From Proteromonas lacertae (taxonomy: Eukaryota > Sar > Bigyra > Opalinata > Proteromonadidae), in NCBI GenBank assembly GCA_002245135.1, contig NGBS01000871.1, forward strand, positions 248,001 to 312,000: a stretch of 64,000 nucleotides of DNA, read 5' to 3'. Positions 48,675-61,603 of the stretch are shown piece by piece. A model generated the notes under the pieces. That model searched no databases. It saw only the letters and a list, made by a program, of their open reading frames with translations, and had not been told where the DNA came from. Within the stretch, counting starts at the first letter, position 1, and each line of letters starts with the position of its first letter. A program made the position numbers and the translations under genes.

Positions 48675-49979
48675 TTATTCATCTTCACTATTATCTTCAA
48701 CTACCAACAAAGCAACATTACCAATTAACTCATGTTCTTTTAGACTTTTATTATTTTCATCTCTTCTAAACACAGTTTTAGGATATCCTAAGTTCAAAGT
48801 AAACTTATTTAATTTCAAATTTGTTTTATCTAATATAAATTCAACGTAATCAAATAATGTCTATACAATGCATAATCAAAAATATATGTAAAAATACATT
48901 CAAATTTTCTTCCAATAAGAACTTTCTTTGTATTTTTGTTCCATTTGGAAAGGAGAACCTGAAATTACCACATAATCCTTCAATATTACTCGGTTCATGT
49001 TCAAATTTCTCTTCCCATTGTTTTAATCTTACTTCTCTTTCATGTTGTAAAGAAATTGTAATTGCACTTTCTAACTGCTTCTTCTCATCTTCCTGCTGTT
49101 TTGCTAAGAGCTATGAATAGAATATAAATATAAATATAACATAAATTTAATAACTAGGTTGAAATTCAGATTTGAATTATTAAATATAAACGTGATATGA
49201 TATGATATATATAGCAAATATATATATATATACTCTTTGTCTATCACTCTCCATTGCCCTTGCATACTCCATTTCCATTTCTTCCTTCATTCTTCTCTCC
49301 GTTTCACGTGCTATTCTTTCAGCTTCTTCTCTTTCACGTTGTTCTACATGCTGATTATAACAATTTGTCATATTAGAAATTAATTCGTTACATTTTGGTA
49401 AACCTTCCCATTGACCGACAATTGTACCACTTATTGTATTTCGTGTATTATTTTCTGAGGTAAATGAGAAGAGCAATAACAAGGGGAATTCAACTGCATG
49501 AGTTTGATTTACCAAACTATAACCATCTGAAGATAATGCGCTTGTAATCCAACAACAAAATTTTTCTGAAACAAATGATATAAAATCAGGATTACATAAA
49601 ATATCTTCTACAAATTTATCTGTATTTTGATTAAATTCAGAATGAACATAAATTAGAAGTAATTTCTTTTCTTGTTGAGAATGGCCAATCTATATATTTA
49701 TTAAAATATGTATATACAGCTCCTTTGAATGAAGATGGAATGAAATTAGGACAGTTTCTTCCATACTTTCTATGAAACTCATTAAGAATATTCTTTGATT
49801 CCAATTCTCGTTGTGCTTCATATTCATCAGTTCCAGGAAGTATAACAGGAAAAACTACGGAATATAGAATCTTTACATTTATACATGATCTAAACGTATT
49901 AGTTAATAGCGTGACTATTGATTTGGTTCTATCTGCTGCTAATAAAATAAAATTGGATTTATATACCAACGTCTTCCAT
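48675..49979 (-). CDS. UAS-UBX domain protein (FAF1/FAF2-like p97 adaptor)
   Basis: Exons 49967-49979, 49718-49938, 49234-49689, 48898-49110 and 48675-48860 (introns 28, 28, 123 and 37 bp), 362 aa. A thioredoxin-like UAS domain comes first: FKGAIGHSQQEKKLLLIYVH, FVEDILCNPDFISFV and FPLLLLFSF. A charged coiled coil follows (REREEAERIARETERRMKEE). The C-terminal UBX domain has FRFSFPNGTKIQRKF, LFDYVEFIL, FTLNLGYPKTVFRR and LLVVED. UBX proteins bind the AAA ATPase p97/Cdc48; UAS-UBX members act in ER-associated degradation. There is no UBA domain and no clear membrane hairpin, so it is shorter than FAF2. The 123-bp intron is the longest found in the window. Confidence 0.85.
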
Positions 49980-50048
49980 TGTAAAGAAGTGATTTAACTA
50001 TCAAACTAGTTTGAGTTTAAAAAAAGAATATCGTTTATTCTAGAACAA
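49980..50048. promoter_or_regulatory. 69-bp bidirectional promoter region
   Basis: The region lies between the UBX protein start (49979, minus) and the small secreted protein start (50049, plus). It is AT-rich and contains no ORF. Confidence 0.4.
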
Positions 50049-50507
50049 ATGTCTGCTTTTAAGTTTTTCTTTTTATTGTTTGTCATTTTTGCTATTTTTT
50101 CAGCAACAGTAGATGCTAAGAAGACTGGTAAGAAAGGAAAGAAAGGAGGTAAAAAGACTGGATTAGACTCTGACGATCCAGATGAGGTATTAAAGCAATT
50201 TATGTGATTAATATGAAATAGAAAAGAGCAGCTGTAGAAGAATTGAAACGTAAATTACAAGAATCAATGGATAAAACAGCAAAAGAAACTGGACAAAAGC
50301 CATTTAAGTTAGAAGCTTATACTCCTGATGATATTGGTAAATTATCGTATTTATTATTGCATTATTGTCGTTGTTAGAAAGAAAATGGAAGAAAAACAGA
50401 AAGTAGAAGAAGAACAACAAAAAGAAGAAGAAGAAGATTTAAAGGATGATACTTACATTCCAACAAAGAAATCGAAGAAAGCTAAGAAAGGCAAGAAGGC
50501 TAATTAA
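50049..50507 (+). CDS. Small secreted or ER-lumenal lysine-rich protein
   Basis: Exons 50049-50186, 50222-50346 and 50378-50507 (introns 35 and 31 bp), 130 aa. A strong signal peptide (FKFFFLLFVIFAIFSATVDA) is followed by KKTGKKGKKGGKKTG. Next comes an amphipathic helix (RAAVEELKRKLQESMDKTAK), an acidic Glu run and a Lys-rich end (KKSKKAKKGKKAN). It has no cysteines and no KDEL-like tail. I do not recognise a family. The mirrored basic ends around an acidic centre suggest a disordered protein that binds acidic partners. Confidence 0.75.
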
Positions 50508-50636
50508 GATAAAATATCACTATAGAATTTGATTTTTACTTTTTTTAAACAATGTTTTTCTATTTAATTCTAAATACACTCACATAAATAAAAGTAATAA
50601 TAATACATACATATTTATAATTATGAATATTTCTCA

Positions 50637-53600
50637 TCAACTGGTAGTAATAGTCTTTCTGAATTTATAACAATGATAGGCAGATAATATTTTAGTAACT
50701 GAAACATAATGCTGAATATTATATTCAATATCCTTATCAGTAACATGCTTCAGCTTTTTAAATTTCTTTTTCCAGGCTTTATTGGCTCTATGTTCTGGTG
50801 GTAAATCTAAATACACGTCATTTGCACCCTTTTCTTTCAAATCATCTTCTACAATTCTTCTGGCACATGCTAAAACAACATCACTGAAATAAACTCTTGG
50901 TTCATCACCACCTCTTTTATACATAGGAATTCGAAGTTTTGAGATTCTTTCTCTCAGATCTGGTCCAATTATTCCTTCACCAAAGCCCATTGGAGGTGGA
51001 ATAAGTATAAATAAATCATCGACTGAAGATAGAGGAATTGAACACTTTGCATCAACATCAATTTCTATTTAATAAAAGATATATATAATAATAAATATAC
51101 GATTCCAAGCTGTTACAAATTGATCATATTGTTCTGGAGTTAATTTTGCATTTTCTGATGAAGATGTATTACCAAATCCATCAAGAATAACTCCAATAAA
51201 TAATTGTAAAAGTACAAATGTTACTACTGTGGTAAAACCAAAGAAAAATATATAAGCCATCCAAGTACCACATCCATTTAATGGAATACAATCAGGACTA
51301 TCATTAAAACCACACATATGTGGATTATATGTTAAATTAGGATCACATTCTTCACTATTCAAACAATCATACATCAATAAATCCCAAATTTCACCAGTAG
51401 CACATCTGAATAGCGTTAAGAATGATCTACCAAATGATCGGAAATGAATTGCATAATTCAAAACTACACCATTTTTTACTGTTGCAAATAATTGAACTCC
51501 CATCACAGCAAAGATGAAAAACATTAATATTAAAATACCTGTTACATTTGCCATTGATGGTAAAGTCAAAACTAATGTATTGAATAATGTTCGAAGTGCT
51601 TTTGCAGATTGAACTAATCTAAATACTCTACCAATTCTAAATGTTCTTACAACTAATAATGCACTAAGATTTGCATTACCCATCGTCAATTGTAATATAA
51701 TACCAATATCAGAACCAATAGTAACTAAGAAATCAAATATATTCCAACCATCACTAAAATATTGTTTTAAACCAAGTCCAAGTAACTTCAATATCATTTC
51801 TATTGTGAAAAGACTAGCAAATATATAATTCAATATTTCTACAGCTTTTGTAAACTTATGTGGTTCACCAAATGATTTAGCTGCCATGAAAACTGTGTTA
51901 ATGATAATGGAAATCATTATAACCCAATCAAAAGCAGTTGATCTTATCAAATTGAAACATCTTTTTCTTATATATTCTATAATATTATATAGTAAAGAAA
52001 TAAATATAAAAATATACGTGTGGGTCTTTTGTAAGGTTTTTGTACTTTCATTGCTAATAATGCTTCTTGCATTTCTACCCATTCTCTTTGTTCATCTGTT
52101 AAAAACACATGATCTTTACCTAATTTTCTTTTCATATTATTGAAATTATCAATCACAACACCAGTAAATAGATTCAATACGAAGAATGCACCAACAACAA
52201 TAAATGCCATAAAAAAGAATGACCAAGCAATTTGACTATCAGGAATAGGTTGCATACCAATTCCTCTTCCATCTGTAGCTATATACATTACATCCATCCA
52301 TCCTTCTGTTGTAATTAATTGAAAGAATGTTGATAATGCTTGAAATACATTATTAAAGTTTTGTGGACAATGAAATTCTTCATTCCATTCACATCCCATC
52401 CATTCACAAACAGCTTTTGATTTTTTACCTTTATAACTTCCATCACCCCATAATCTTTCTGCATCTGTTAAATTACTATAATATCTTGGATATGTAATTA
52501 AATCAACTTGATCTTCACTTAATGCATCAAAACAATCACCCATACAACCACCATTCAAACCTTTCATATAATTAACACCAACAATTGAGAATATTAAGAA
52601 TATCAACAATGCAATCAATGCAACATTGGCAATACCTGGCACTGATGATATTAATGCATTAACAACTAATTTCAAACCAGGATTTCTACTTACCATTCTT
52701 AAAGGTCTTAATGCTCTAAATGTACGTAATGCTCTTAAAGCAGTTAAATTTGAACTTACACTTACTGATGGAATTAAAGCTAATATTGAAACAATAACTA
52801 CAAAACAATCAAGAAAATTCCAAGCACTTCTTAAATAAGCATGTTGACCTAGAATCAAACCATAAGTTATCATTTTCATTACCATTTCAATGGCAAATAA
52901 TACAGTCAAAACAATATCAAGAACTTCTAAAATATCAGAAATAACACTATCAGGATCACGAAGTGGATTTTCTATTGCTAAACATACTGAACTAATCAAA
53001 ATAAGTGCAAGAACAATATTATCAAATATTTTAGTTTGTACCATTCCAGCTATATGTTCTCTTAACCAATTATCTGGTGATAATAAAAAGAATGCTTTTC
53101 CTTCAATTTTTATTTTTGTATCATCAGTTACTGACATGTTTGTCATAAAATAATCAGCTGTAACATCATCACCACTATCACTACTCATAGAAGTACCTGA
53201 AGACATTCTACTGTTACTTCTTCTGCTATTGCTACTTTTATTACTCTATTTACGTGACAAATAAATAGTTATATATATATATATATATATATATACTTTT
53301 CTACTTGTTCTTCTACTTACCATTGACTTATGACTAGGTGTAGCTATTCCATATTCAATTTTTTGTTTTTTTAAATAAGCAGCTGCTGTTAATTGTTTCA
53401 TTTGTAATTTTCTCTTATCTTCAGCTGTAAGATTAGAGGATGGTGTAAATATTGCTGCAACTGTTGATGCTCTCTATTTTAATATTTATATTATGAATAT
53501 ATATATTTATTTATACTCTTGCAACTGCTTTACCATATATTTTTGATGAAGGAATTGATTGTATTTGTGGACTTGGAGTAACTGGCGTCATTGTACCAGT

Positions 53601-56452
53601 ATTCTCATTTTCATCACTTTCAATATTCTTATTTATTTTACCTATAGAAATTGCTCTTTTTGGTTCATCATCTTTATCTTGAGTTTGCATGATTTGAGCT
53701 GATGGTTCTTGAATTGATTGACTGTGTCTTACATAATTGTGACTGATTAATCTTCTAGGAACATTTCCTGGTCTTTGTTCAGCTGTTTTACATCTTGCAC
53801 TGTTGATTGGTTCTATTCCAATTGCTGAAACATGTTTCATTATTGGTCGTGGACTTACTCCATCAGCAACATATGGGAAATTAGAAGCAACTGTTTGGGT
53901 TGGTATATGAACAGATCTATTATCGTCAAAACAGGAAGATTCTGATAACTGTGATTTCATTTTCTTTAAAGATGTTGTTCTACTCATTGCTGTTGATTCT
54001 GGTGCAATACTTTCTTCTTTCTTTTGAAAACATCCACAACAGTTCTTTGCATGATGATAAATAGATGAAACAAATTTTACCCTATAAAATTAATAACAAT
54101 AAATATATACATTGTTGAAACACGGCTTTCTTTTGAAGAAAATGTATCACCTTCACCAAAATTACCAAGTAAGATAGCTAAAAATAAGTTCAATACAACC
54201 CAATTACCAACAATAATCAAATTGAATGTATAAATTTCACTCACCCAAGTTGTAGCTCTTCTTTGATCATACATTACTAAGTTATAATTATCAACAGCTA
54301 AATGTTGAAAAACTGTCATTAATGAATAATAAAAATCATCATATCTAGATCGTGGAATATCTGCTTCAAGATATCCTTCTTCTTGAATATGAATAACATA
54401 ACCACTAACTGGATCAAAATGAAATAAATGTGAAAAAAATGTACATCCTGTTAATGTTTCAACAAACATATATAACATCAATAAAACAGAAAAGTTTAAA
54501 ATATCTTCAACTGATTTTCCTAATGTTTTTATAATCTCTTGCAAAGATTTCCATGATCTTGCTAATTTGAATAAACGAAACAATCTAAATGTTCTCAAAG
54601 CTGATATACCTGAAGTATTCATTTCACCTGTTGCAACTAAAAATTCAGGAGGAACCATAATCAATTCAACAATACTAACAATTACAATAATTGCATCAAA
54701 TATATTAAAACCATCTTTTACATATAAGAATGGACCATATCCAATTAATTTCAATACCATTTCTAACATAAATATACAGGTTAATGTAAAGTTAATATAT
54801 TCTGCTTTTGCTGTCATTGCATCATTTGGCGGGTATTTATCAAGTGCCAATGTAACAGAATTAATCAAAATACATAATATAATAAAAGCTTGAAAATAAG
54901 AATGACTTGATATTCTATAACACCATCTTCTTATGAAGTTTGGTTGATCATATAGTAATTCAATTTGTTGACTTGTTCTTTGTCTAACTGCTTCATTATT
55001 CATTTTCTTGTTTTCTAATTCTAACTTCTTCATAAGCCTTGATTCTTCTTGAGCTTCATTAAATTTGGTGAAAATAACAGCTAACATTAAGTTTAATACA
55101 AAATAATTACCACAAATAACTAATAAACAATACCAAATAATAGGAAACCATTGTGAATAGCAATCCATATAAGCATACATCAAATCACTCCAACCTTCTA
55201 ATGTCAATGTTTGAATAACAGACATTGCTACATCTCCTATATTATCAAAGATAGGATAACCATAACCAAATTCTTCATAGAATGTTGCTTCTTGCATGTA
55301 ATTCCTTACATCTGATACAAATCTTGGATTGCCATAATTATCATAATTTGATTCACAATACATATTACTTGGACATTTATAATCACCTCCATTCTTATCA
55401 CCACATAATCGTATTGTTTCTTGATCAGTTGGCCAAACACAAGTTCGAGGTGTTGTCCAATCAGAAGTACCTTGATTCCATGATTTATCATCCAATGGAA
55501 TAATAGCTGATACATTATTATCATAATGACAAAATGGAAATTTTTCTCTATTATAAATAATATCATAAACTATTGAATTATTTGGTTTACCATCAGTATA
55601 CCAATCCATTTCTAAATCTGTATATACATGATAAAGTGAATCATTCACAGCTATAGGATATGGAGTTAATCTACATCTATAATGAGTTGTTCCAATCAAA
55701 AAATTAAGTGCTAAAATACCAAAAATAGCAAAAATGAAAACTAATAAAACCAATACATTTGCTAAATCTGGTATTGAAGTTAATAAAGCTGTTATAAGCA
55801 GTTTCATTCTTGGAACTCTATTTAATGTTCTTAAAGGCCTTAAAACTCGAAGTGCTCTTACGAAAGAGATCTTAGGAAATCCTGGAAGACTTGATAATAA
55901 GCTTGTTACTACCACAATAAAATCAATCCAATTCCAACCATCTCTTAAATAAGAACCTCTATATAAATAATAAATATATACAAATGAAAATATATACTTT
56001 CCTAATATAAATCCCATTGCAACTATTTTAATAACAGCTTCAATAGTGAAAATAACCGTAAATGGTATTTCCATTGAATCTGCAAAATTATTTCTCACTG
56101 ATGTACAATGTTCGAGTGTATAGGGGTTAATACCATTATGATTAGGAGACTAAATAAAAATAAAATACTATTATATATACTAATGTCCTTAGATCTACAC
56201 ATCCATAATCTCCTATAGCCAAAAATATAGAATTTAGTAAAATAAGTAGTAATATAAAAGCATTGAATAGCATGCTATTCTCTATCTTTACACATAGCTT
56301 CCTAAATTTATTATCAACAGAAAAAAGGAAAAGGGATCGATCAGCATAATTTAGAGGCTTCCCGTTGACAAAAAAATTATATTGTTCCAATTTATATATA
56401 GGGTCTTCATTATCTCTATAAAAGTATAATGTATTTATCAATACTTTCCCAT
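50637..56452 (-). CDS. Four-domain voltage-gated calcium-type channel, selectivity ring E-D-E-E
   Basis: Nine exons: 56445-56452, 56181-56415, 55998-56149, 54111-55958, 53517-54081, 53297-53473, 52018-53245, 51101-51976 and 50637-51064; 1838 aa. The first exon is 8 nt (ATG GGA AA). Four six-helix repeats each have an Arg-rich S4: VRALRVLRPLRTLNR, ALRTFRLFRLFKLAR, ALRALRTFRALRPLR and VRTFRIGRVFRLVQ. Pore loops: TLEGWSD (about 388), AVDNYNL (about 688), TTEGWMD (about 1310) and ATGEIWD (about 1598). This gives E-D-E-E against the animal CaV E-E-E-E. The II-III linker is long and Ser-rich. The C-terminal domain keeps the post-S6 region (IPPPMGFGEG). It likely conducts Ca2+ across the surface or a motility-related membrane. 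Confidence 0.93.
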
Positions 56453-56926
56453 TTAAATGAAAAAATCAAAAAACAAATAAAAACTGTTTTAAATTAGTCC
56501 TTTCATAGTGTTAAAATTTAGATTAAGATATCTTTTTAAAATGAAAAACTACATGAATTTTGGTTATTTTAATATTTTTAAGGAGTATTTTTTCTAGTGA
56601 TTAAAAGAATTGAAGGTATTTTAGTATTTTCTTCATATTCTTCATATGAGAATAACTTATGATGTTAATAATGAGTAATTTTCATATAAAAAATCACATC
56701 AAAAGCAGTCTTGCTGTATTAACTTCATTATTACTATATAAACAAATTTTATTACATCTTCTAATAATGCTATTCGAAGTATATTTATATTTCTATTGAT
56801 ATCCTATTCACATAACTCCAAGGTATTAAATTATAGTAAAAACAAAATTACTAAACGATTTTTGTTGTTTATCAAAGATTCATTAATCACTGTACGTTAA
56901 CACTTTTAAAAGAGTTTTATCCGATT
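56453..56926. other. Divergent intergenic region, channel / PH protein
   Basis: A 474-bp AT-rich spacer between outward-facing starts (56452 minus, 56927 plus). I see no ORF, RNA gene or clear repeat. Confidence 0.45.
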
Positions 56927-57408
56927 ATGACTGAAGTACTAGCTAACATTAACCTTAATCCATCTTCTTTCAAGCCTGACTTTGATGGTTATCTTATGAA
57001 GCAAAGTATCTTAATAATTCACTCTAATTACTGTTTTAGGTATGTGGCTTAAACAATGGAGAAAAAGATATTTTAGTTTAAAAGGAAATAAATTATATTT
57101 TGCTACATCACCCAAAGTATTGCTTCTTTGACTAGAATTTAGGCTCATCCTCACGGCGTAATAAACCTACAAGAATGTCTTACGGTTAAATCATCTGATA
57201 AAATTGCTAAACGGTATATCACATGATATAATGATTTTAGTTTTTGTTTTGAATTATCAACACCAGAAACAACTTATTATATTTGTGCTGATTCAGAAGA
57301 AGATAAAGATAAATGGATAAGAGCAATAGGTCGGTATATATCTATATAATATTCATATGTTATAGTGCAATTGTTAAGTTTTCTAATTCGTTTCAAGAAG
57401 ATGAATAA
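56927..57408 (+). CDS. Small PH-domain protein
   Basis: Five exons: 56927-57005, 57040-57116, 57143-57213, 57241-57333 and 57366-57408 (introns 34, 26, 27 and 32 bp), 120 aa. Nearly the whole protein is one pleckstrin-homology domain: DGYLMKQ, MWLKQWRKRYFSLKGNKLYF, then GVINLQECLTV, FCFELSTPETTYYICADS and the closing helix EDKDKWIRAIG with the invariant Trp. The basic patch KQWRKRYF in the beta1-beta2 loop region fits phosphoinositide binding. It is probably a membrane-recruitment adaptor. No exon on its own gives a recognisable ORF. Confidence 0.85.
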
Positions 57409-57571
57409 TTTAAAAGAAATTAACAATGTCTCTTCTATTTATGATTTATTAAATGTTTTTGGTATTTATTGTGATGATTTACTCCAAATTCAATTTGATC
57501 TATTAATCATCCCAAAACAACAATATTTCATTTATAATTTTCACTCGAATAGTTATTTTTCATCATTCTTT

Positions 57572-59343
57572 TTAGTTTAATTCAACGTAAGTTGGCATAG
57601 CAGTAATACCACAGTCATTACTAACTTTTCTAATGATTTTTATATATCCTTCATCACCCCAATGAGTACTCCAACTGTTCTTAATCAACCAATAATCTTT
57701 GTTATCTTCTCTTCCATAACCAACTAATAAAACACTGTGATTTAACTCATCCATACCACCAGTACATTCAATATCATCTAAAACACCACTAGAATAGAAT
57801 GAGAATGATTGAATCACATTAACACTCACACTAATTGGTCCACGTTCTTCTAAAGCATTCAATAAACTCAATTCATCATAATTACTAATATTGACATATG
57901 CTCTAAGGCTAACCTTGCTTAAACTCTTATCAAAGTGACAATAACCATCTTGACCAATATAAGGACCATAGGTATCCTCACTTTCTAAACCACCATTGTC
58001 AATGATCCATTGATAGGCTCTAAAGTCTTCGCCACCTTCACAACCATTGTTACCATAGTTCCAAGCACAATCTAATATATTCTGAGTGGATAAATTGTAT
58101 AATTTTCCACTTTGTAAGAATAATGATCCTTCAATTGTACCAACTGTACCATAAGTCCAACAACTACCACAGAAAGCTTGATCCTTTACTGGTGTAACAG
58201 CTCCTTTTTTTCTCCAATCTAAACTCTCAGCTTTAATTGGGTTGTGATTTTTGTATAATTTTTTAGCACCATTACTCTTTTTACCGTCATTTCTTAATTT
58301 ACCAAATCTCATCATCATTTCTTCCTTTGATAAATCACCGAAACTGTTCATTGCTAATGTATATCCACGATTTTCACTGTTCTTCTTTTCAATATATTTC
58401 ATATTATTCACAAAGTTTTGGTATCTTTCATTCTTCTCTGTTGGACTGTATACTTTATTGTATTTTCTTAAATATTCATGATATTGGTTCTTGTATTTAT
58501 TGTTATTTTGAGGGAAAATTCTCTTGAATGTTAATGATGGATTCATTTTCAATTCAACTTTACGTGGGCCATTACCTGGTCCTGGATAATATCCACAGTC
58601 CATACCACTTGGTGGTTCAAATACACTTGGTGGAATATTGTCTAATAAGAAATTAAAGTAGAATTTTATACATTCTTTGTAACTTCGATATTCTACAACA
58701 TATTCATCATAATGACTTCCTTGTAAGTTGTTGTATCCCATCATATGGTATTTTACTGGAAGATTTGTTTTTATATCACTAATTATTTAAAAAATAAAAA
58801 AATAAGTTATACAAGTACATGGTGTAGTTGTGTGTTGTGTTGAATACATGGTTAATATATTCCCAACGATTACAGCTTTTACCATCAATATCATAAACAC
58901 CAGTTTGTAAAGTGAAACCAGTGAAATCTGGGAACATGCTTAATAAAGATTCTTCCTCGTTGGATGGACCTTCTGGAGCAGTACCATTAAAACAGACTTT
59001 CTCGTAAATCTCTGGAACAATGGCAAGTTGATATCCTTCTCTAGCATAGAAAATGTATGTGTTTTGTCCTCCCCCTATAGTATGGTATAAACAGAATAAA
59101 ATACAATAATCAACTCTGGCTCTATGTTGAGTGGCACTTCTCCTATAAAATAATATATAGCAAAACAATTGTTCATACCATAATATGACAGGTTGACTTA
59201 AATGACTGTATGGTAAAGTCATTGTGGCTTGAACCATATAGTTGTCAGCTGGTTGGAATGGTACAGCAATAACTGTAGCAACCAAACTAAGCAATAAAAT
59301 AACATTATTAGTAATACAGTAACAATAAGCAAGAAGATTTCAT
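57572..59343 (-). CDS. Papain-family cysteine protease with N-terminal domain (26/29-kDa protease-like)
   Basis: Exons 59318-59343, 59179-59286, 59105-59142, 58813-59074 and 57572-58778 (introns 31, 36, 30 and 34 bp), 546 aa. Signal peptide MKSSCLLLLLVATVIA. The N-terminal domain (about 18-180) has RSATQHRARVDYWGGQNTY and LPVKYHMMGYNNLQGSHYDE. This is the layout I recall from the insect 26/29-kDa protease group. An I29 propeptide (YRKYN-type, ERFNIN-like) leads to a complete C1A domain: QAFCGSCWTYG (Cys about 349), LNHSVLLVGYG (His about 489) and LIKNSWSTHWG (Asn about 511). It is expected to be an active lysosomal or secreted endopeptidase. Cathepsin C was considered, but its exclusion domain is different. 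Confidence 0.87.
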
Positions 59344-59444
59344 TTTGGAACACAGTTTTATGTTTGATAGTTGGCTTGATATAAATACATCTAATACAAT
59401 TTATACAAATTATACCGTTTTTTATAGCTGTTTGTTTTTTATAA
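59344..59444. promoter_or_regulatory. 101-bp bidirectional promoter region
   Basis: The region lies between the protease start (59343, minus) and the unknown protein start (59445, plus). AT-rich, no ORF. Confidence 0.4.
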
Positions 59445-61069
59445 ATGATTGTTCATCCATCAAACGATTGGAATTACGGCTCTTATGACAGTCCTAGAAT
59501 CTATAAAGTCATATATCTAAAAGTATACACCCCTATAATCTGTCTAGAAAGATGTAAATGAACCAAAACCGCAGAATACTCCTATAGATCCAAATAGATG
59601 GAAGACAACATATGCTGATTCTTATAACTATTATATTCCAAAACAAATATCGAGAAAATCAAATAAACTTCCAAAAGATGCTTCTTACACTCCACCTCCT
59701 AGTATATTACATTTGAAATAAATTATTAGCACCTCCATTATCCCCTGAAGAGGATAAATCCGAATGCACAAATAAAACAAATGAAAGTGATTTATCTCAG
59801 TCGTCTGTAAGTTCATTTGAATCTTCATCACAATCTTCACAATCTCCAAAATCAAATCAAAACAAATCTCCTAAATTTGTTTATTCAAAGAATGATTTAA
59901 AAGGGATTATAGATAAAACTAATCCAAATTACATACGAAGGATAAAAAATGATCCTTCTACTCTGTTCTATTCACCAGTGAAGAAAGTAAAGAAACATCC
60001 AAGATCACCAAAAACTCATCCATTAATACAAAAACCATTTTGTCCATATGGAAGTGGGAATGATAAACCAGTTGTTGATAAACATCTCTACAAAACATTC
60101 AATGTAATGTGTGATAATAAAGAAGTATATCCAACAGCACAAACTGTAGCAATCTCTAAACAAAATCAGAGAAGAAAATTAAGAGGAGGAAGTATTTATT
60201 ATACATATAATATTGTAGATGGTTTACCAGCTCCACAAATGAAACCTGTATTACCAAATGCTTCTGAACAAGCTGAATATGATAAATATATAAATTCTGA
60301 TGAATATCATACTTTGAGACGTATTGATTTGCAACAACAGCAACCAACATTATGGAATGATAAAATTGTGCATATGTATTCACCAGATACACTATTGGAT
60401 GAACAACCAATTGTAAATCAATTAAAGAATGAGAAAAAAGCATACGGAGTAAGAGGACAGTTCAATAAACATTCGTTATTGAGTATATATATATATATAT
60501 TTATTTATTTATTCTGTTTAATAGCAAAGAATGATAAATATGATCCACCAATGTATCAACTATTAGCCAATCAATATGCCAATACAAAATTCGAATATGA
60601 TGATAAAAGCAAGGAAAATGATGAAGATGTTCATGTAAAAATAAGTCCAGAACCACCAGTGATAATAAATAATGAGCCAAAAAGTGTTTTGGTTAAAAAT
60701 ACTGAATCTAAACATTCTCATCATCATCACCATCATAAAAGGCATATTTCATTCGATGATGCAGATGTTCATGATAATAATACTCTCCAAAACCAAGTAT
60801 TTGGGTATAGCAAGGATGAAAATCAAAAAGAAGAGAATAATAATTATAAAGATAATAATGAATCAAATAAAGTGATAAGACCAATTAAAGTTCCTGGATT
60901 ATCTCCTAATTTGGAATATACACTATATGTTCCAACAGATTATTCGCAGTTTGATCCTCATAACTTTCCTAGATTTATTAATTACTCTTACATTGATGAA
61001 ATTCCTGCTGCTGGAATATCGACAATTCCTAGTGAATCAGTCAAAAATCTACTACATCAGTATAATTAA
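59445..61069 (+). CDS. Hypothetical hydrophilic protein with His run
   Basis: Exons 59445-59522, 59548-59701, 59730-60482 and 60525-61069 (introns 25, 28 and 42 bp), 509 aa. No family recognised. It has no signal peptide or membrane helix. Pro/Tyr-rich N-terminal part (YTPPPTPPLSPEE), a Ser/Gln cluster, then a more conserved-looking centre (CPYGSGNDKPVVDKHLYKTF, LRGGSIYYTYNIVDGLP). The 42-bp third intron keeps frame and would otherwise be read as a false hydrophobic patch (SIYIYIFIYLFCLI). A run of six His (HSHHHHHHKRH) precedes an Asn/Lys-rich stretch, and the C terminus is Pro/Tyr-rich. Spaced Pro and Tyr suggest a cytoskeletal or axonemal accessory protein, but that is a guess. Confidence 0.7.
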
Positions 61070-61144
61070 GTCTATATTTAAGATTTCTTATGTTTTCATT
61101 ATGGAATGGCAAAAATCAAACATTTAAAATACATAAAATAAAAT

Positions 61145-61541
61145 TTAGAGTGAAGCACCACCTTGTTGTTCCAATACACAATCCAATTGATCCATATCAT
61201 CAATTTCAAGCTATAAAATAAATAAATTTGGTCATACTTCTTCAGGAGTTTGATCTGGACTTACTCTTACCCCGTCTAGTAAAAATCTAAGAGTGTTGAC
61301 ATCTTTGCCATGTCTCTTTGCATAATTTTCAAACAACTTTCGCATTTTGGTTGTTTTTCTAATTCTGAACACAGTAGATTCACCATCCTACAATATATAA
61401 CAAAATTAAAGTAAATACCATATCAACTACCTTTATCATAATGTTCTTATCGTCGCCTTCTTCTCCTTCCCCTGGTTTCTTTTCTTCTCCTTCCTTCTTT
61501 TCTTTTGCATCTACTTTTGGCTTTACATCTTGGTCAGACAT
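61145..61541 (-). CDS. SUMO: SUMO (small ubiquitin-like modifier)
   Basis: Exons 61419-61541, 61238-61387 and 61145-61210 (introns 31 and 27 bp), 112 aa. An acidic/lysine-rich flexible N terminus (VDAKEKKEGEEKKPGEGEE) precedes the beta-grasp fold: IMIKVVDMDGESTVFRIRK, KMRKLFENYAKRHG, LRFLLDGVRVSPDQTPEE and LEIDDMDQLDCVLEQQGG. The Gly-Gly is followed by ASL, so a SUMO protease must remove three residues before conjugation. No internal consensus psi-K-x-E is obvious in the N-terminal tail. The gene is head-to-head with the aldo-keto reductase, 62 bp between starts. Confidence 0.94.
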
Positions 61542-61603
61542 TTCTCAAATAATAAAAATGATAAATGTCAAAATGAAACGAATTTTTTTTATTAACAATT
61601 GGG
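61542..61603. promoter_or_regulatory. 62-bp bidirectional promoter region (SUMO / AKR)
   Basis: The region lies between outward-facing start codons at 61541 (minus) and 61604 (plus). AT-rich with a T run; no motif recognised. Confidence 0.4.

Noticed and set aside
57572-59343. Cathepsin C (dipeptidyl peptidase I)
   Set aside because: The N-terminal domain carries the MMGYNNL...GSHYDEY and RSATQHRARVDY elements of the 26/29-kDa protease type and an I29 propeptide, not the exclusion domain.
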